Part shown: in pieces, positions 34,594-44,118 of the stretch
How the letters are laid out: each line of letters opens with the position of its first letter
Position numbering within the stretch: position 1 is the first letter of the stretch
Assembly: GCF_001989615.1 (NCBI RefSeq)
Contig: NZ_CP019067.1
Location: forward strand, 2,294,001-2,358,000
Origin: Halorientalis sp. IM1011
GTDB lineage: Archaea > Halobacteriota > Halobacteria > Halobacteriales > Haloarculaceae
Length of the DNA: 64,000 bases
Direction: 5' to 3'
Translations under genes and position numbers: made by a program
Notes under the pieces: generated by a model
What the model was told of the DNA's origin: nothing
The model's database searches: none
Seen by the model: the letters and a program-made list of their open reading frames with translations, nothing else

Positions 34594-36081
34594 ATGGGCG
34601 ACTGGTTCGAGGTACGCGACCACGACGCCGCCGGCCGGATCGGGGAGCTGACTGTCCCCCGTGCGGACGTGACCGTCGAGACGCCGGCACTCCTCCCCGT
34701 GGTCAACCCCCACGTCAGGACGGTCGAGCCGGCCCGCATGGAATCCGAATTCGGCGCGGAGATCCTCATCACGAACGGTTACATCCTCTATGGCTCTGAG
34801 GACGCCCGCGAGAGCGCCCTCGCCGACGGCCTGCACGACCTCTACGACTTCTCCGGCGCGATCATGACCGATTCGGGCTCCTTCCAGCTCTCGGAGTACG
34901 GCGAGATCGACGTGGATACCCGCGAGATCCTCGAATTCCAGCACGACATCGGCTCCGACATCGGCACGCCGGTCGACATCCCGACGCCGCCGGACGTGAG
35001 CCGCGAGCAGGCCGCCGAGGAACTGGCGACGACACAGGAGCGACTCGAACTCGCAGCGGAGGTGGAAACGGGCGACATGCTCGTCAACGCGCCGGTCCAG
35101 GGGTCGACCTACCCCGACCTCCGGGAGCGGGCCGGACGCGAGGCCTACGCGACCGACCTCGACGTGTTCCCGGTCGGCGCGATGGTCCCGCTGCTGAACG
35201 ACTACCGCTTCGACGACGTGGTGGACATGGTGGCGGCGGCCAAGCGCGGGCTGGGCGCGGACGCGCCGGTCCACCTGTTCGGCGCGGGCCACCCGATGAT
35301 GTTCGCGCTGGCGGTGGCGATGGGCTGTGACCTGTTCGACTCGGCGGCCTACGCGCTGTACGCCCGCGACGACCGCTACCTCACGGTCCGAGGGACCGAA
35401 CACCTCGAAGACCTCGACTACTTCCCCTGTGAGTGCCCGATCTGTACGAGTCACACGCCCGACGAACTGGAGTCCTGCGGCAACCGCGAACGCGAGCGTC
35501 TGCTGGCCGAGCACAACCTCCACGTCACGTTCGGCGAGATCCGGCGGATCAAACAGGCGATCCGGCAGGGGAACCTGCTGGAACTGGTCGAGGCTCGCGC
35601 TCGCGGGCACTCGACGATGCTCGACGGCTATCGCGCGCTGGGGGATCACGCCGCACAACTCGAACGGAGCGATCCCGTCTCGAAGGACGCCTTCTTCTAC
35701 GTCTCGGGGGAGAGTGCGGCTCGGCCGGAGGTATTGCGCCACCACGAGCGACTCGACCGGCTGGACGTGGCTGGTGACGTGCTCTTGACCGAGGGCGACC
35801 CCAACGAGGCCTACGACGAGAGCTGGCGGGTCGTCCCGCCCTTCGGCCCGTTCCCGCGCGACCTCTCGGAGGTGTACCCGCTGAACGCCGAGATTCCCGA
35901 GCGCCTCGACCGCCGGGCCTACGAGCGGGCCGCGGACGGTGTGGCGCGGCTGGTCGAGACCAATCCCGACGTGACGTTCACGCTCGCTCACACTGGCTGG
36001 CCGGAGACGGCGCTGGACCGGGTGCCAGAGGACGTGGATACCTACGAACTGGGCGTCGACGACGCGTACGGCGACAGTTAG
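34594..36081 (+). CDS. tgtA: tRNA-guanine(15) transglycosylase (archaeosine TGT)
   Basis: 495 residues. The catalytic region is [10 protein letters not shown] and [15 protein letters not shown]; the second catalytic block is [15 protein letters not shown]. The zinc site starts C279-E-C281-P-I-C284. A C-terminal domain (about 370-495) is present but no separate PUA repeat is obvious. The enzyme replaces guanine-15 in tRNA with preQ0, the first step of archaeosine synthesis. arcS (37472) and raSEA (46903) complete the pathway. The stop overlaps the convergent membrane-protein stop by 4 bp. Confidence 0.93.
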   Translation: MGDWFEVRDHDAAGRIGELTVPRADVTVETPALLPVVNPHVRTVEPARMESEFGAEILITNGYILYGSEDARESALADGLHDLYDFSGAIMTDSGSFQLSEYGEIDVDTREILEFQHDIGSDIGTPVDIPTPPDVSREQAAEELATTQERLELAAEVETGDMLVNAPVQGSTYPDLRERAGREAYATDLDVFPVGAMVPLLNDYRFDDVVDMVAAAKRGLGADAPVHLFGAGHPMMFALAVAMGCDLFDSAAYALYARDDRYLTVRGTEHLEDLDYFPCECPICTSHTPDELESCGNRERERLLAEHNLHVTFGEIRRIKQAIRQGNLLELVEARARGHSTMLDGYRALGDHAAQLERSDPVSKDAFFYVSGESAARPEVLRHHERLDRLDVAGDVLLTEGDPNEAYDESWRVVPPFGPFPRDLSEVYPLNAEIPERLDRRAYERAADGVARLVETNPDVTFTLAHTGWPETALDRVPEDVDTYELGVDDAYGDS

Positions 36082-37337
36082 GGCCGATCACGGAACAGCG
36101 CCAGGTGGCGCACGAGCGTCCGGTTCTCCAGCCCACCGGCCAGCGCGCCGGAGAGGACGCCGACCGTGCTGATGAAGGCCCCGGTCCGGACGAGGTCCAC
36201 GACGCCGATCTGTGGGTCCTCGAGGCTCGGCCAGTTGGTCATCAGGTTCGGCGGGAACACGGCGAACTCGATGACGAGCATGACCACCCCGACGAGGACG
36301 AACAGGCCGACCATCGCCGACAGGAGAATGAGGAAGGCCGTGACGTTGATCAGCGCTGTGTGTTCCGTGACGATACGACTGCGCTCGCGCGGGAAGAACA
36401 GATTCTGTGCGAACAGCACGTGAACGGCGGCCGCGAAGACGCTCGCGGCCGCGAACAGCGCCGCGGTCCCGTTGGACAGGTTGATCCCCACGTCCCACGT
36501 CTCGGCGCTGAACACGAGGATGAGCGCCGGCATCAGCGCCGCCGTCGAGAGTTTCGGCAGGGAGAGCGGGAGGAACGGGCCGCCGCTGTGGGCCAGCGCC
36601 CCGAGCACCTGGTCCGGGTTCCGGGCGGCACTCCGGAGGTGGAAGGCGAACCGGCCGAGCGGGCCCCGGACGGTTGACTCCGTCTCGGGGATGTCCGCGG
36701 CGACCCGGCGGAGGTACCGCTCCGCGTAGGCGTCGAACGCGGGGAGGCTCCGGCGGTCGGGGTCGAACCGGAACGGTGCCATCGCGCTGTCCTCCGCGGC
36801 TCCGGCGTCGTGTTCGGCCCCGAGGACGTGGCCGAGCAGGTGCAAGAGCAGGGCTGCGCCGTTCCAGCGGACCGGCGGCGCGTCGAGGCCGGCGGTGGGT
36901 TCTGTCCGCGGGCCCACCCGGAGCCGCCACGTCGAGAGGACGACGACGCGGGCGAGCGGCGAGGCCAGCCCCGGGACCTGGGTCTCCCGCCGGGAGACCA
37001 GCGGTGCGTCGGTGACGACGACCAGCAGGTCGTAGGGTCCTTCGACCATCCGGAGTGCGGCCTCGTCGAGGAACTCCGAGGGTCTGCGTGAGGTGGCGTC
37101 CGGGAGTCTGTCGATCTCACCCCCGAAGAACCGCCAGGTCGACCCGGTCGCCGACGCGAGTTCGGGACCGACGTCCCCCGCGAGTCGGTCGGCGAACGCC
37201 CGGAGGTCCTCGGCGTCCTCCCGGGGCGAGTGGGCGATCAGGAGGCCGACGTCGACGGCTAACTCGCTCTCGGCGTCCGGTTCGGCCGTCGCGACCGTCG
37301 ATCCGGTCCCCGGTCGGGGCATGTCCACCCAGTCCAC
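36078..37337 (-). CDS. membrane protein with degenerate metzincin-like motif
   Basis: 419 residues. The N-terminal half is soluble and the C-terminal half (about 270-405) has four to five membrane segments. At 166-176 the sequence is [11 protein letters not shown], with the three metal-ligand histidines of metzincin proteases (HExxHxxGxxH) but Leu at the position of the catalytic Glu. A Met follows ten residues later (SAMAPFR), comparable to the Met-turn. It is thus an archaemetzincin-like fold that may have lost proteolysis and become a metal-binding or sensor protein. It lies between tgtA and arcS but on the other strand. No other family recognised. Confidence 0.65.
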   Translation of the reverse strand: MDWVDMPRPGTGSTVATAEPDAESELAVDVGLLIAHSPREDAEDLRAFADRLAGDVGPELASATGSTWRFFGGEIDRLPDATSRRPSEFLDEAALRMVEGPYDLLVVVTDAPLVSRRETQVPGLASPLARVVVLSTWRLRVGPRTEPTAGLDAPPVRWNGAALLLHLLGHVLGAEHDAGAAEDSAMAPFRFDPDRRSLPAFDAYAERYLRRVAADIPETESTVRGPLGRFAFHLRSAARNPDQVLGALAHSGGPFLPLSLPKLSTAALMPALILVFSAETWDVGINLSNGTAALFAAASVFAAAVHVLFAQNLFFPRERSRIVTEHTALINVTAFLILLSAMVGLFVLVGVVMLVIEFAVFPPNLMTNWPSLEDPQIGVVDLVRTGAFISTVGVLSGALAGGLENRTLVRHLALFRDRP

Positions 37338-37471
37338 GGCGAGGCGGAAAAACCCGGTCCGAGCGTGCGGATTCCTTGCTACTCGGTTGCGTGCCGGCGG
37401 GCGACCCCGACCAGCCGGGCCGGGCCGCCCGGAAGGAAAGATAATTGGCCGCGCTCGCCCGAGACGGTGCC

Positions 37472-39223
37472 ATGACCGACTACTTCGAGGTCCACGAGCG
37501 GGACGGGGCCGCCCGCATCGGGGAACTCCGGCTCGCGGACCCCCTCACCACGCCCGCCGTCGCGGACGAGGTCGTCACCGACGCGGGCAGCCTCTGGCCC
37601 GAAGAGCGCGAGGTGCCCGACGGCGACGAGTCGACGCTCACCGTCCTCCCCCATCGTGGCCTGCCCGCTGGCACGCCCGAGGAAGTCGAGGACGCGTTCG
37701 CGGTCGACTACCCGGACGTGGATTACCCGAGCGCCGCGGTCGTCACGCCCGCGACCGCGGCTGACCACGGGACCGACGCCTACGTCCTCTCGAACGCCAG
37801 CGGCTACGCCGGCCACGCGGCTGCCTTCGTCGACGCCGTGGTCTCGGTGCGGGAGGCCACACCCGCAGACACCGCCCTCTATCTGCCCGGCGTCGCCACG
37901 CCCGCCAACGTCGCGACGCTCGTCTACGCCGGCGTCGACCTCGTGGACACGGACCGGGCGGTCCTGCGGGGAACGCAGGGGTTCTACCAGACGACCGACG
38001 GCGAGTACTTCCTCGAAGACCTCGACGAACTCCCCTGTGCCTGTCCCGCCTGCCAGCAACCTGCCTCGGAGTTCGACCGCGAGGACTGCGCCGAACACAA
38101 CCAGCGTGCCCTCGCGGCCGAACTCGCGCGGGTCCGCCGTCGGGTTCGGGACGGCACGCTCCGCGATTATATCGAGGGCCAGGCCCGTCACGAGCAGTGG
38201 CTCACGGCCACGTTCCGCCGCCTGGACCAGCAGTACAGCTACCTCGAACAGCGGACGCCGGTCGTCCGCCGGAACGAGATCACGGCCGCGACCGACGACA
38301 CCATCCGGCGCGTCGAGATCCAGCGCTTCGCCGAGCGCGTAACGAACCGCTACCGCAGTCGCTTCTCGAACCCCCTCGTACTGGTGCCTTGCTCGGCGAA
38401 GAAACCCTACAGCGAGTCACAGAGCCACGGCCAGTACCACGACGTGATCCAGTGGCGCGCCCACGTCGCCTCGATGACCTCGCCCATCGGCGTCGTGCCC
38501 CAGGAACTGGAGCTCACCTACCCCGCCCAGCACTACGACTCCGTCGTAACGGGGGAGTGGACCGCCACCGAGATCGAGTTCGTCAGCGACGTGCTGGAAG
38601 CGTACCTCCGGCGCAACGACTACCCCAAAGTCGTCGCCCACGTCCCGCCGGAGGGCTACCGCGAGATAGTCGAACGCGCCACTGCCGACCTCGACGTGGA
38701 GCCCGTCTTCACCGTCGAGGATCACCCGACGACGGGCGACTCCCTCTCGAACCTCGCGGCGGAACTCGAGGGCGAACTGAAATATCCCAAGCGCGAGCGC
38801 GAACACAACACGATCCGGGCGATCGCCGACTACCAGTTCGGCGACGGTGCGGGTGACGAACTGTTCGACGACCTGCACACCGAGTCCCGCTATCCGAAAC
38901 TCCGGGTGACCGACGGCGACGGCGAGCAACTGGCGGCGATGGTCCCCGAGTACGGCGTCCTCTCGCTGACGGTCGCGGGCGCTCGCCGCTGGGTCGACAG
39001 CGACGCGCCGGTCGCGCGGGTCGAGATCGACGACTTCGTCCCCCACGGGAGCGTCCTCGCGCCGGGCGTGGTCGACGCGAGCGACTCGATCCGGCCGGGC
39101 GACGAGGTCGTGATCGAGGGGCCGTCGGCGTTCGGCGTCGGCCGCGCGGCGATGAGCGGACCCGAGATGGTCGAGTCGACGCGAGGCATCGCCAGCGAGG
39201 TCCGGCACGTCGACGAGCGCTGA
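37472..39223 (+). CDS. arcS: archaeosine synthase ArcS
   Basis: 583 residues from ATG 37472. The N-terminal part is a paralogue of TgtA (IGELRLADPLTTPA and so on) and keeps a CACPAC cluster. The ArcS-specific PCSAKKPY motif contains C307, the residue expected to attack preQ0-tRNA. The C-terminal 90 residues form a PUA domain (DSDAPVARVEIDDFVPHGSVLAPGV). ArcS adds lysine to preQ0 at tRNA position 15; RaSEA then cuts the lysine adduct to yield archaeosine. The neighbouring tgtA confirms the pathway. Confidence 0.93.
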   Translation: MTDYFEVHERDGAARIGELRLADPLTTPAVADEVVTDAGSLWPEEREVPDGDESTLTVLPHRGLPAGTPEEVEDAFAVDYPDVDYPSAAVVTPATAADHGTDAYVLSNASGYAGHAAAFVDAVVSVREATPADTALYLPGVATPANVATLVYAGVDLVDTDRAVLRGTQGFYQTTDGEYFLEDLDELPCACPACQQPASEFDREDCAEHNQRALAAELARVRRRVRDGTLRDYIEGQARHEQWLTATFRRLDQQYSYLEQRTPVVRRNEITAATDDTIRRVEIQRFAERVTNRYRSRFSNPLVLVPCSAKKPYSESQSHGQYHDVIQWRAHVASMTSPIGVVPQELELTYPAQHYDSVVTGEWTATEIEFVSDVLEAYLRRNDYPKVVAHVPPEGYREIVERATADLDVEPVFTVEDHPTTGDSLSNLAAELEGELKYPKREREHNTIRAIADYQFGDGAGDELFDDLHTESRYPKLRVTDGDGEQLAAMVPEYGVLSLTVAGARRWVDSDAPVARVEIDDFVPHGSVLAPGVVDASDSIRPGDEVVIEGPSAFGVGRAAMSGPEMVESTRGIASEVRHVDER

Positions 39224-39288
39224 CGCGACTCGACGGCACTGTCAGCAATCGGAAATCTATTTGTGGCCTACGCAGGATGACACGATAG

Positions 39289-40473
39289 ATGAAACGCGTA
39301 TTGGTGACTGTCGCGGTCGCCGCGATGCTCGTGCTGGCGGGCTGTAACGGCGGCGGGCAGGGGACGCCGACGGCGACGAACGGGACCGAATCGACGACGG
39401 AGAGCGAGTTCTCGGCCGACGTGTCGACACCGACCGATCTGGACGTCTCGGTGTCGCGGGCTGGTCCCGGTGCGGGCGGCGCGGCGTCGGCGGACCTGTA
39501 CCCGCCCGGCGTCGACGAGTCGGGCGTCTACAACGCATCGGCGCTCGTGACCCGGCACTTCGAGACAGCGGGGGCGAACGCCGTGATGCGCGCCGAGTTC
39601 ATCACGGGCGGCGGGACGACGCGGCTCGTCCATCGGAACGGATCGAGCGGCGAGCGGTTCACGATGGTCAACGAGACGAGAGGCACCGCCGAAACGTGGT
39701 GGGCGTCGAACGCGACCGTCGTGCGCTGGAACGGATCGGCGTCACCGTCGCTCACCTACTCGCAGGGTGATACCAATACCTACACGACCTACCAGTTCAC
39801 CGGGCTGTTCCGGGCGGTCCCGTTCCTGATTCTGAACACGACGGACCTGGCGGTCGACGGGACGACCAGCGTCGACGGCCAGGAGGTCCTGCGCCTGTCT
39901 ATCGAGGGCGTCCGGAACACGTCGGGTGGCTTCGTGGTCGACGAGAACATCTCCGACCTTCGGGGCTACGTCCTCGTCACGCCGGACGGAGTCGTCCGCG
40001 AAATGCACTACCAGTCGACCGACGACCGGACCGGCGCGACCGAATCCGTGACCGTCACCGTCTCGGGCGTCGGTTCGACGACGGTCGACCGCCCCTCCTG
40101 GGCCAGCGGCTATCCCGACCTGACGGTCTCGACGGGCAAGGACAGTTCGGTCCTCGCGCTCGAACACCGCGCGGGCGGTTCGATCCCGGTCGACACGCGG
40201 CTTCGGGTCGGCTCGGACTTCGTCGCCTACGGGAACGTGACCCTCTCGGAGTCGCTGGAGGCCGGCGAGACGCTCTACGTCGTCGCGTCCGGTCGGTTCG
40301 GGGACTACAACGTCACCGGCAGCGTCGGGACCCAGCCCGACACTCCCGAGAACGCCGTCTCGTTCGACCGGCTCCCGTCGATCTCCGTGTTCGCCGACGG
40401 TGTCGAGTTGCAGTACGCCCCCGAAGTCGGGCGCGAGACGGGTACGACCGGCGGCTTCGGCTCCGGTACGTAG
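39289..40473 (+). CDS. lipoprotein, large exported protein of unknown function
   Basis: 394 residues. The lipobox VLAGCNGGG gives a lipidated Cys near residue 19, followed by a Thr-rich linker. The rest is beta-rich with many N-x-T/S sequons and repeated phrases such as VDGTTSVDGQEVLRLSIEG, as in haloarchaeal surface lipoproteins of the DUF7537 kind. No catalytic motif is seen. It starts 65 bp after arcS and has its own AT-rich upstream region. Confidence 0.78.
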   Translation: MKRVLVTVAVAAMLVLAGCNGGGQGTPTATNGTESTTESEFSADVSTPTDLDVSVSRAGPGAGGAASADLYPPGVDESGVYNASALVTRHFETAGANAVMRAEFITGGGTTRLVHRNGSSGERFTMVNETRGTAETWWASNATVVRWNGSASPSLTYSQGDTNTYTTYQFTGLFRAVPFLILNTTDLAVDGTTSVDGQEVLRLSIEGVRNTSGGFVVDENISDLRGYVLVTPDGVVREMHYQSTDDRTGATESVTVTVSGVGSTTVDRPSWASGYPDLTVSTGKDSSVLALEHRAGGSIPVDTRLRVGSDFVAYGNVTLSESLEAGETLYVVASGRFGDYNVTGSVGTQPDTPENAVSFDRLPSISVFADGVELQYAPEVGRETGTTGGFGSGT

Positions 40474-40517
40474 TCCCCGCCGGGAGGCTTTAGTTCGCGC
40501 CAGCCCTCTCCCGGACC

Positions 40518-40901
40518 ATGGACGAAATAACGCTGGCCGTTCCCGAGCCAATTCTGGACTCGCTACCGGACGACGACGGCGCGGCCGAACAGGACATGAA
40601 ACGGGCCGTCGAGGGCTGGGAACGGCGGATCAACCGCGCGATCCGCGACGAGTCCGCAGAGGACGCGGCCGGCTACGTCCTCGACGCGATCGAACTGTTC
40701 GAAGAGCGGATGGACACCTACGACGCGTTCGTCCCCGAGTTGCGGGCCTGGGGACAGTCACCGATCTACGCCATCTGCTGGCGCAACCTGATGGCCGACC
40801 TGATCGGGCAACTGTACGAACACGAGGAACTGGCCGATAGGCTGGATCGGGAGCGCAACCAGCGCGTCGTCGAGGACGGCATCCGGATGCGGGATCTCTG
40901 A
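40518..40901 (+). CDS. conserved hypothetical protein
   Basis: 127 residues, acidic, predicted mainly helical, with no membrane segment. I do not recognise the family. Distinctive parts are MDEITLAVPEPILDSLPDDD, a Trp-containing helix EGWERRINRAIRDES and RAWGQSPIYAICWRNLMADLIGQLYEHEELADRL. It precedes the MoaD-like gene by 49 bp on the same strand and could be transcribed with it. Confidence 0.6.
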   Translation: MDEITLAVPEPILDSLPDDDGAAEQDMKRAVEGWERRINRAIRDESAEDAAGYVLDAIELFEERMDTYDAFVPELRAWGQSPIYAICWRNLMADLIGQLYEHEELADRLDRERNQRVVEDGIRMRDL

Positions 40902-40950
40902 GTCACTGGCCGCCCGTTGCTTTATGCCGTCGCCGTCCCTGCACAGCGGT

Positions 40951-41238
40951 ATGCACCTCGAATGCAGGTTCTTCGCGACCTATCGGGCGGTCGTCGGGCA
41001 GAAGTCCCTCGAACGGGAGTTCCCCGACGGCGCGACCGTCGCCGAGGTCCTCTCGGAACTGGAGGCGGAGTACCCCGACCTCGACCGGCAGTTGCTCGAC
41101 GAGGACGGGGCGATCCGGCCACAGCTCTCGATCCTCAAGAACGGTCGGGACGTGACCCACATGGAGGGCAGCGAGACGGTGCTCGAAGACGGCGACTCCC
41201 TGTCGGTGTTCCCGCCGGTCGCTGGCGGGGTGGTCTGA
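40951..41238 (+). CDS. MoaD/ThiS-like small archaeal modifier protein
   Basis: 95 residues from ATG 40951 (a TATA-like TTTATG lies about 30 bp upstream). A ubiquitin-like beta-grasp fold is supported by FFATYRAVVGQKSLEREFPDGATVAEVL, LSILKNGRDV and a C-terminal VFPPVAGGVV. The Gly-Gly that is adenylated in MoaD and SAMP proteins is followed by Val-Val here instead of ending the chain. These proteins deliver sulfur for molybdo/tungstopterin or tag other proteins. The next start overlaps the stop (TGATG). An AOR tungstoenzyme gene lies 3 kb on. Confidence 0.85.
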   Translation: MHLECRFFATYRAVVGQKSLEREFPDGATVAEVLSELEAEYPDLDRQLLDEDGAIRPQLSILKNGRDVTHMEGSETVLEDGDSLSVFPPVAGGVV

Positions 41239-41513
41239 TGCGCCGCGAGAAAGCGTTCCGGGGCATCTCCAAGCGGCTGGCGGTCCACTACCTCGAAAAT
41301 CTGGGCGGGGAACTCGTCGCGGGCGAGCGTGAGGACGACGCCGAGGCCGAGGTGGCGGGCGAGGACTGGACCGTGAAGCTGTCGGCGGAGAAGGTGTCGG
41401 TCGGCGGATCGCTACAGCTGACGGAGGTGTCGGTCGTCTTCGAGGGCGAGGACGACGCCGTGGAGGAACTGGTCGAGAAGTTCACCCAGAAAGCGATGCG
41501 GGCGGGCGGCTGA
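41238..41513 (+). CDS. small protein coupled to the MoaD-like gene
   Basis: 91 residues starting MRREKAFRGISKRLAVHYLENLGGELV. A mixed alpha/beta domain with no cysteines and a C-terminal helix VEELVEKFTQKAMRAGG. Its start overlaps the MoaD-like stop (TGATG) and its own stop overlaps the next start, so all three are translated together. Similar small partners are known beside MoaD-like genes near AOR genes, sometimes as a fused domain of the DUF1952 type. I cannot assign a biochemical role. Confidence 0.65.
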   Translation: MRREKAFRGISKRLAVHYLENLGGELVAGEREDDAEAEVAGEDWTVKLSAEKVSVGGSLQLTEVSVVFEGEDDAVEELVEKFTQKAMRAGG

Positions 41514-41869
41514 TGACGGGCGATCCGATCGAGGGGGACGTGCTCGTCCTCGTGGCGGCCAAGGCCAGCGTCGGCCCCCAGCGCCTGCCGGAACTGGTCG
41601 ACCGCGTGGCTGCCGACCTCGATTCCCGACGGGACGCCTACGCTCGCGAGTACGAACTGGCCTACGAGACCGACGAGCGGACGGCCTTCTTCGTCGAGGA
41701 CGGCCACTGGGAGGAGATCGGCGGGCGACTGGACCTCGGAACCCGCGAGATCGACGCCGTCCGCCGCTCCCACGAGGAACAGATGACTCGCGACGGTCGG
41801 CGACTGAACCGGACGGACGAGTTCGAGACGGCTCTCGAGATCAGGGATTGCGTGGTGGTCAGGACCTGA
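41513..41869 (+). CDS. conserved hypothetical protein, third gene of the MoaD-like operon
   Basis: 118 residues. Features: GDVLVLVAAKASVGPQRLPELVDRVAADLDSRRDAYAREYELAYE then FFVEDGHWEEIGGRLDLGTREIDAVRRSHEEQM. No membrane segments, no cysteine pairs, mixed charge. The start overlaps the preceding stop (TGATG). The 3' end overlaps the convergent lipoprotein gene by 11 bp. Not recognised. Confidence 0.6.
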   Translation: MTGDPIEGDVLVLVAAKASVGPQRLPELVDRVAADLDSRRDAYAREYELAYETDERTAFFVEDGHWEEIGGRLDLGTREIDAVRRSHEEQMTRDGRRLNRTDEFETALEIRDCVVVRT

Positions 41870-42473
41870 CGGACGAGGGTGTCGCCCCGCCGTCCACGAG
41901 GTCGAAGGCGACGGCGAGCGCGGGGTCGGTCCCCCAGTAGACGAACCGGTAGCGGCCTTCGGGGAAGCCGGGACAGACGGTGAACCGGTCGTCGGTCTGC
42001 TCCGGGAAGCCCTCGGGCGTGAGCGGGAACGTCCACTCGAACCCCTCGCCGGGCGGGTGTTCGATCCCGATTGCGGTGTACCCTACCGGACGATCACCGT
42101 CCCAGACCCTGACGTCCTGCCAACCGCCTTCGGTGTTCAGTTCGAGGTTGAACTTCCGCTCGTTTCCCGTGAGCGCTGCCTCGTCGCCATCGTTGCGCAT
42201 CGTGATCGTCACTTCGTCGCCGCGTTCGTATTCGAGAGCGTCGACGCGGAGGGTGAACGGCGTGTCGTCGCCACCACCCCAGACCACAGTCTCGTAGTAC
42301 GGACTATCGAGTCGCTCCACGCCTTCCCGGTCACAATCGAGCGTTGCGGTAACGGTCGACGGATCGCCCTTCGGACTGACCTGTCGGTCGGCGCCGCCGA
42401 TACAACCCACGACGCCCGCCGCGACGCTGGCGACTGCCAGCCGGATCGCCTGCCGTCGCGTGTGCGGAGCCAT
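41859..42473 (-). CDS. Tat-exported lipoprotein of unknown function
   Basis: 204 residues. The signal TRRQAIRLAVASVAAGVVGCIGG has a twin-arginine pair and a lipobox Cys near residue 24, the usual haloarchaeal route for lipoproteins. The mature part looks like a beta-sandwich (VDALEYERGDEVTITMRNDGDEAALTGNERKFNLEL, FPEGRYRFVYWGT), comparable to BsuPI/proteinase-inhibitor-like immunoglobulin folds. Function unknown. Confidence 0.75.
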   Translation of the reverse strand: MAPHTRRQAIRLAVASVAAGVVGCIGGADRQVSPKGDPSTVTATLDCDREGVERLDSPYYETVVWGGGDDTPFTLRVDALEYERGDEVTITMRNDGDEAALTGNERKFNLELNTEGGWQDVRVWDGDRPVGYTAIGIEHPPGEGFEWTFPLTPEGFPEQTDDRFTVCPGFPEGRYRFVYWGTDPALAVAFDLVDGGATPSSVRS

Positions 42474-42523
42474 ACCGGCGATTCAGCAAACGCCGATAAG
42501 TGTCTTCTGTGGTGAACGATCGC

Positions 42524-43441
42524 TCAGTCCAGAAACGCCAGCAGTTCCTCGCTGACCGCCTCGGGCACGTCGCACTGCACCCAGTGGCTGGCCTCGGGGT
42601 ATCGCTCGACCCGGAGGTCGGGGATCCACTCGTCGAGTCCTTCTGAGATGCCGACGCCCAGCGCCGCGTCCTGCTCGCCCCACAGCACCAGCGTCGGCAC
42701 CGTAATCTCGGTGTCGCCCGGCGGATCGAAGACGCGCCGGAGGCCGGGCAGCGTGGCTTTGGCCATCGGTTTCCCGATCCCACGGACGTACGCCCGGTAG
42801 TAGTTGACCGCGGCGCGGGCCGCGCCCGGTCGGGCGAACGCCTCCCGGTACCGCTCGACGTCCGCATCGTCGAAGGCGTCGGGGTTCGCCGGCTGGTCGC
42901 GGAACATCGCGCCGACGGCGCGGGCGTTCCCGAACGAGAGCAACCGCTCGGGGAGCCACGGGAGCTGGAAGAAGAGGACGTACCACGACCGTTTCAGCTG
43001 CGCGAGGTCGAACTCGCGGGCGAACGCGGCCGGGTGGGGTGCGTTCATCACGGTCAGACTGTCCAGCGCGTCGGGGCGTTGCATGCCGACGGCCCAGGCG
43101 ATCGCGCCGCCCCAGTCGTGGCCGACGAGGTGGGCGGTCTCGCGGCCCCGGTCATCGACGAGTCCGACGACGTCGCCGACCAGATGTTCGATGGCGTAGC
43201 TGTCGACGCCGTGGGGTTTCTCCGAGCGGTTGTACCCGCGGAGGTCGGGCGCGACGACCCGATAGCCCGCCTCGGCGAGCGGGCCGATCTGGTAGCGCCA
43301 GGAGTACCAGAACTCCGGGAAGCCGTGCAAGAGGACGACGAGATCGCCGTCCTCGGGGCCAGCGGCGACGTAGTGGAGGCGCACGTCGTCGACGACGGCG
43401 TTGCGGTGTTCGAGATCGACGCCGGCGAGTGGGTCGGGCAT
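42524..43441 (-). CDS. alpha/beta hydrolase, epoxide hydrolase-like
   Basis: 305 residues from ATG 43441. HGFPEFW (39-45) provides the oxyanion hole, GHDWGG (108-113) holds the nucleophile D109, and D258 (GEQDAA) and H286 (EASHWVQ) complete the Asp-Asp-His triad of epoxide hydrolases and haloalkane dehalogenases. Tyrosines around 154-158 fit a lid role. It probably hydrates epoxides or detoxifies alkyl compounds in the cytosol. It is divergent from DoxX with 128 bp between the starts. Substrate unknown. Confidence 0.85.
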   Translation of the reverse strand: MPDPLAGVDLEHRNAVVDDVRLHYVAAGPEDGDLVVLLHGFPEFWYSWRYQIGPLAEAGYRVVAPDLRGYNRSEKPHGVDSYAIEHLVGDVVGLVDDRGRETAHLVGHDWGGAIAWAVGMQRPDALDSLTVMNAPHPAAFAREFDLAQLKRSWYVLFFQLPWLPERLLSFGNARAVGAMFRDQPANPDAFDDADVERYREAFARPGAARAAVNYYRAYVRGIGKPMAKATLPGLRRVFDPPGDTEITVPTLVLWGEQDAALGVGISEGLDEWIPDLRVERYPEASHWVQCDVPEAVSEELLAFLD

Positions 43442-43501
43442 ACGCGCTACCGTGGTGGCCGAGCCACTAAGCGGCACCGGCAGCGTCCCACTACAGTTCC
43501 A

Positions 43502-43531
43502 CAATTCGAGAATTGCCCATAGATTATATAA
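43502..43531. promoter_or_regulatory. palindrome plus TATA box in the DoxX/hydrolase intergenic region
   Basis: CAATTC-GA-GAATTG (43502-43515, perfect) is followed by a TATA-like TTATATAA (43524-43531). Transcription would start near 43554, giving the DoxX gene a leader of about 16 nt and supporting its start at 43570. The palindrome lies where an operator would compete with TFB or TBP. Confidence 0.5.
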
Positions 43532-43569
43532 CGGAAGTTAACATATCTATGGTTGGAGCGAAAGCACAC

Positions 43570-44118
43570 ATGTCAACGCGCACCCTCGAAGCGGAACTGT
43601 TCGGCCGTGAAACGCGATTCGAATACTCCGATCACTGGATCGGATACGCCCTGCTGGGACTCCGGGTCGTAATGGCCTGGGTGTTCCTGCAGGCCGGGAT
43701 CGCGAAGCTACTCGATCCCGACTGGACCGCCGCCGGATTCCTCGCGAACGCCGTCCCGGCAGGCAACCCCTTCGGCGATCTGTGGGTGTCGATGGCCGGG
43801 TCGCCCATGGTCGACATGCTGGTCCTGTGGGGACAGGTCCTCATCGGACTGGCCCTGCTCGTCGGTGCGTTCGTCCGACTGGCCGCGTTCTTCGGTGCGC
43901 TCCAGATGCTCATGTTCTGGGCGGCTCACCTCGAAGGTGGTCTGATGGCGGGGTTCCCGATCGAACACGGCTTCTTCGTCAGCAGCCACATCGTCTACGC
44001 GCTGTTGCTGTTCGGTCTCGGTGCGATCGGTGCGGGTCGGATCCTCGGCGTGGACGCGTGGCTCGAACAGCAGGAGTTCGTCGAGTCGACGCCCGTTCTT
44101 CGGGTGTTCCTCGGCTAG
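43570..44118 (+). CDS. DoxX-family membrane protein
   Basis: 182 residues from ATG 43570; an in-frame ATG at 43549 lies before the predicted transcription start. Four membrane segments are visible, with GYALLGLRVVMAWVFLQAGIAKLLDPDW and the WGQVLIGLALLVGAFVRLAAFFGALQMLMFW core of the DoxX family. Archaeal DoxX relatives form part of thiosulfate:quinone oxidoreductases or act as small redox-linked membrane proteins; no DoxA-like partner is nearby, so the role is unclear. It is divergent from the epoxide hydrolase. Confidence 0.82.
   Translation: MSTRTLEAELFGRETRFEYSDHWIGYALLGLRVVMAWVFLQAGIAKLLDPDWTAAGFLANAVPAGNPFGDLWVSMAGSPMVDMLVLWGQVLIGLALLVGAFVRLAAFFGALQMLMFWAAHLEGGLMAGFPIEHGFFVSSHIVYALLLFGLGAIGAGRILGVDAWLEQQEFVESTPVLRVFLG

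Noticed and set aside
41238-41513. A fused MoaE domain
   Set aside because: The sequence lacks the MoaE active-site Lys region and is too short.
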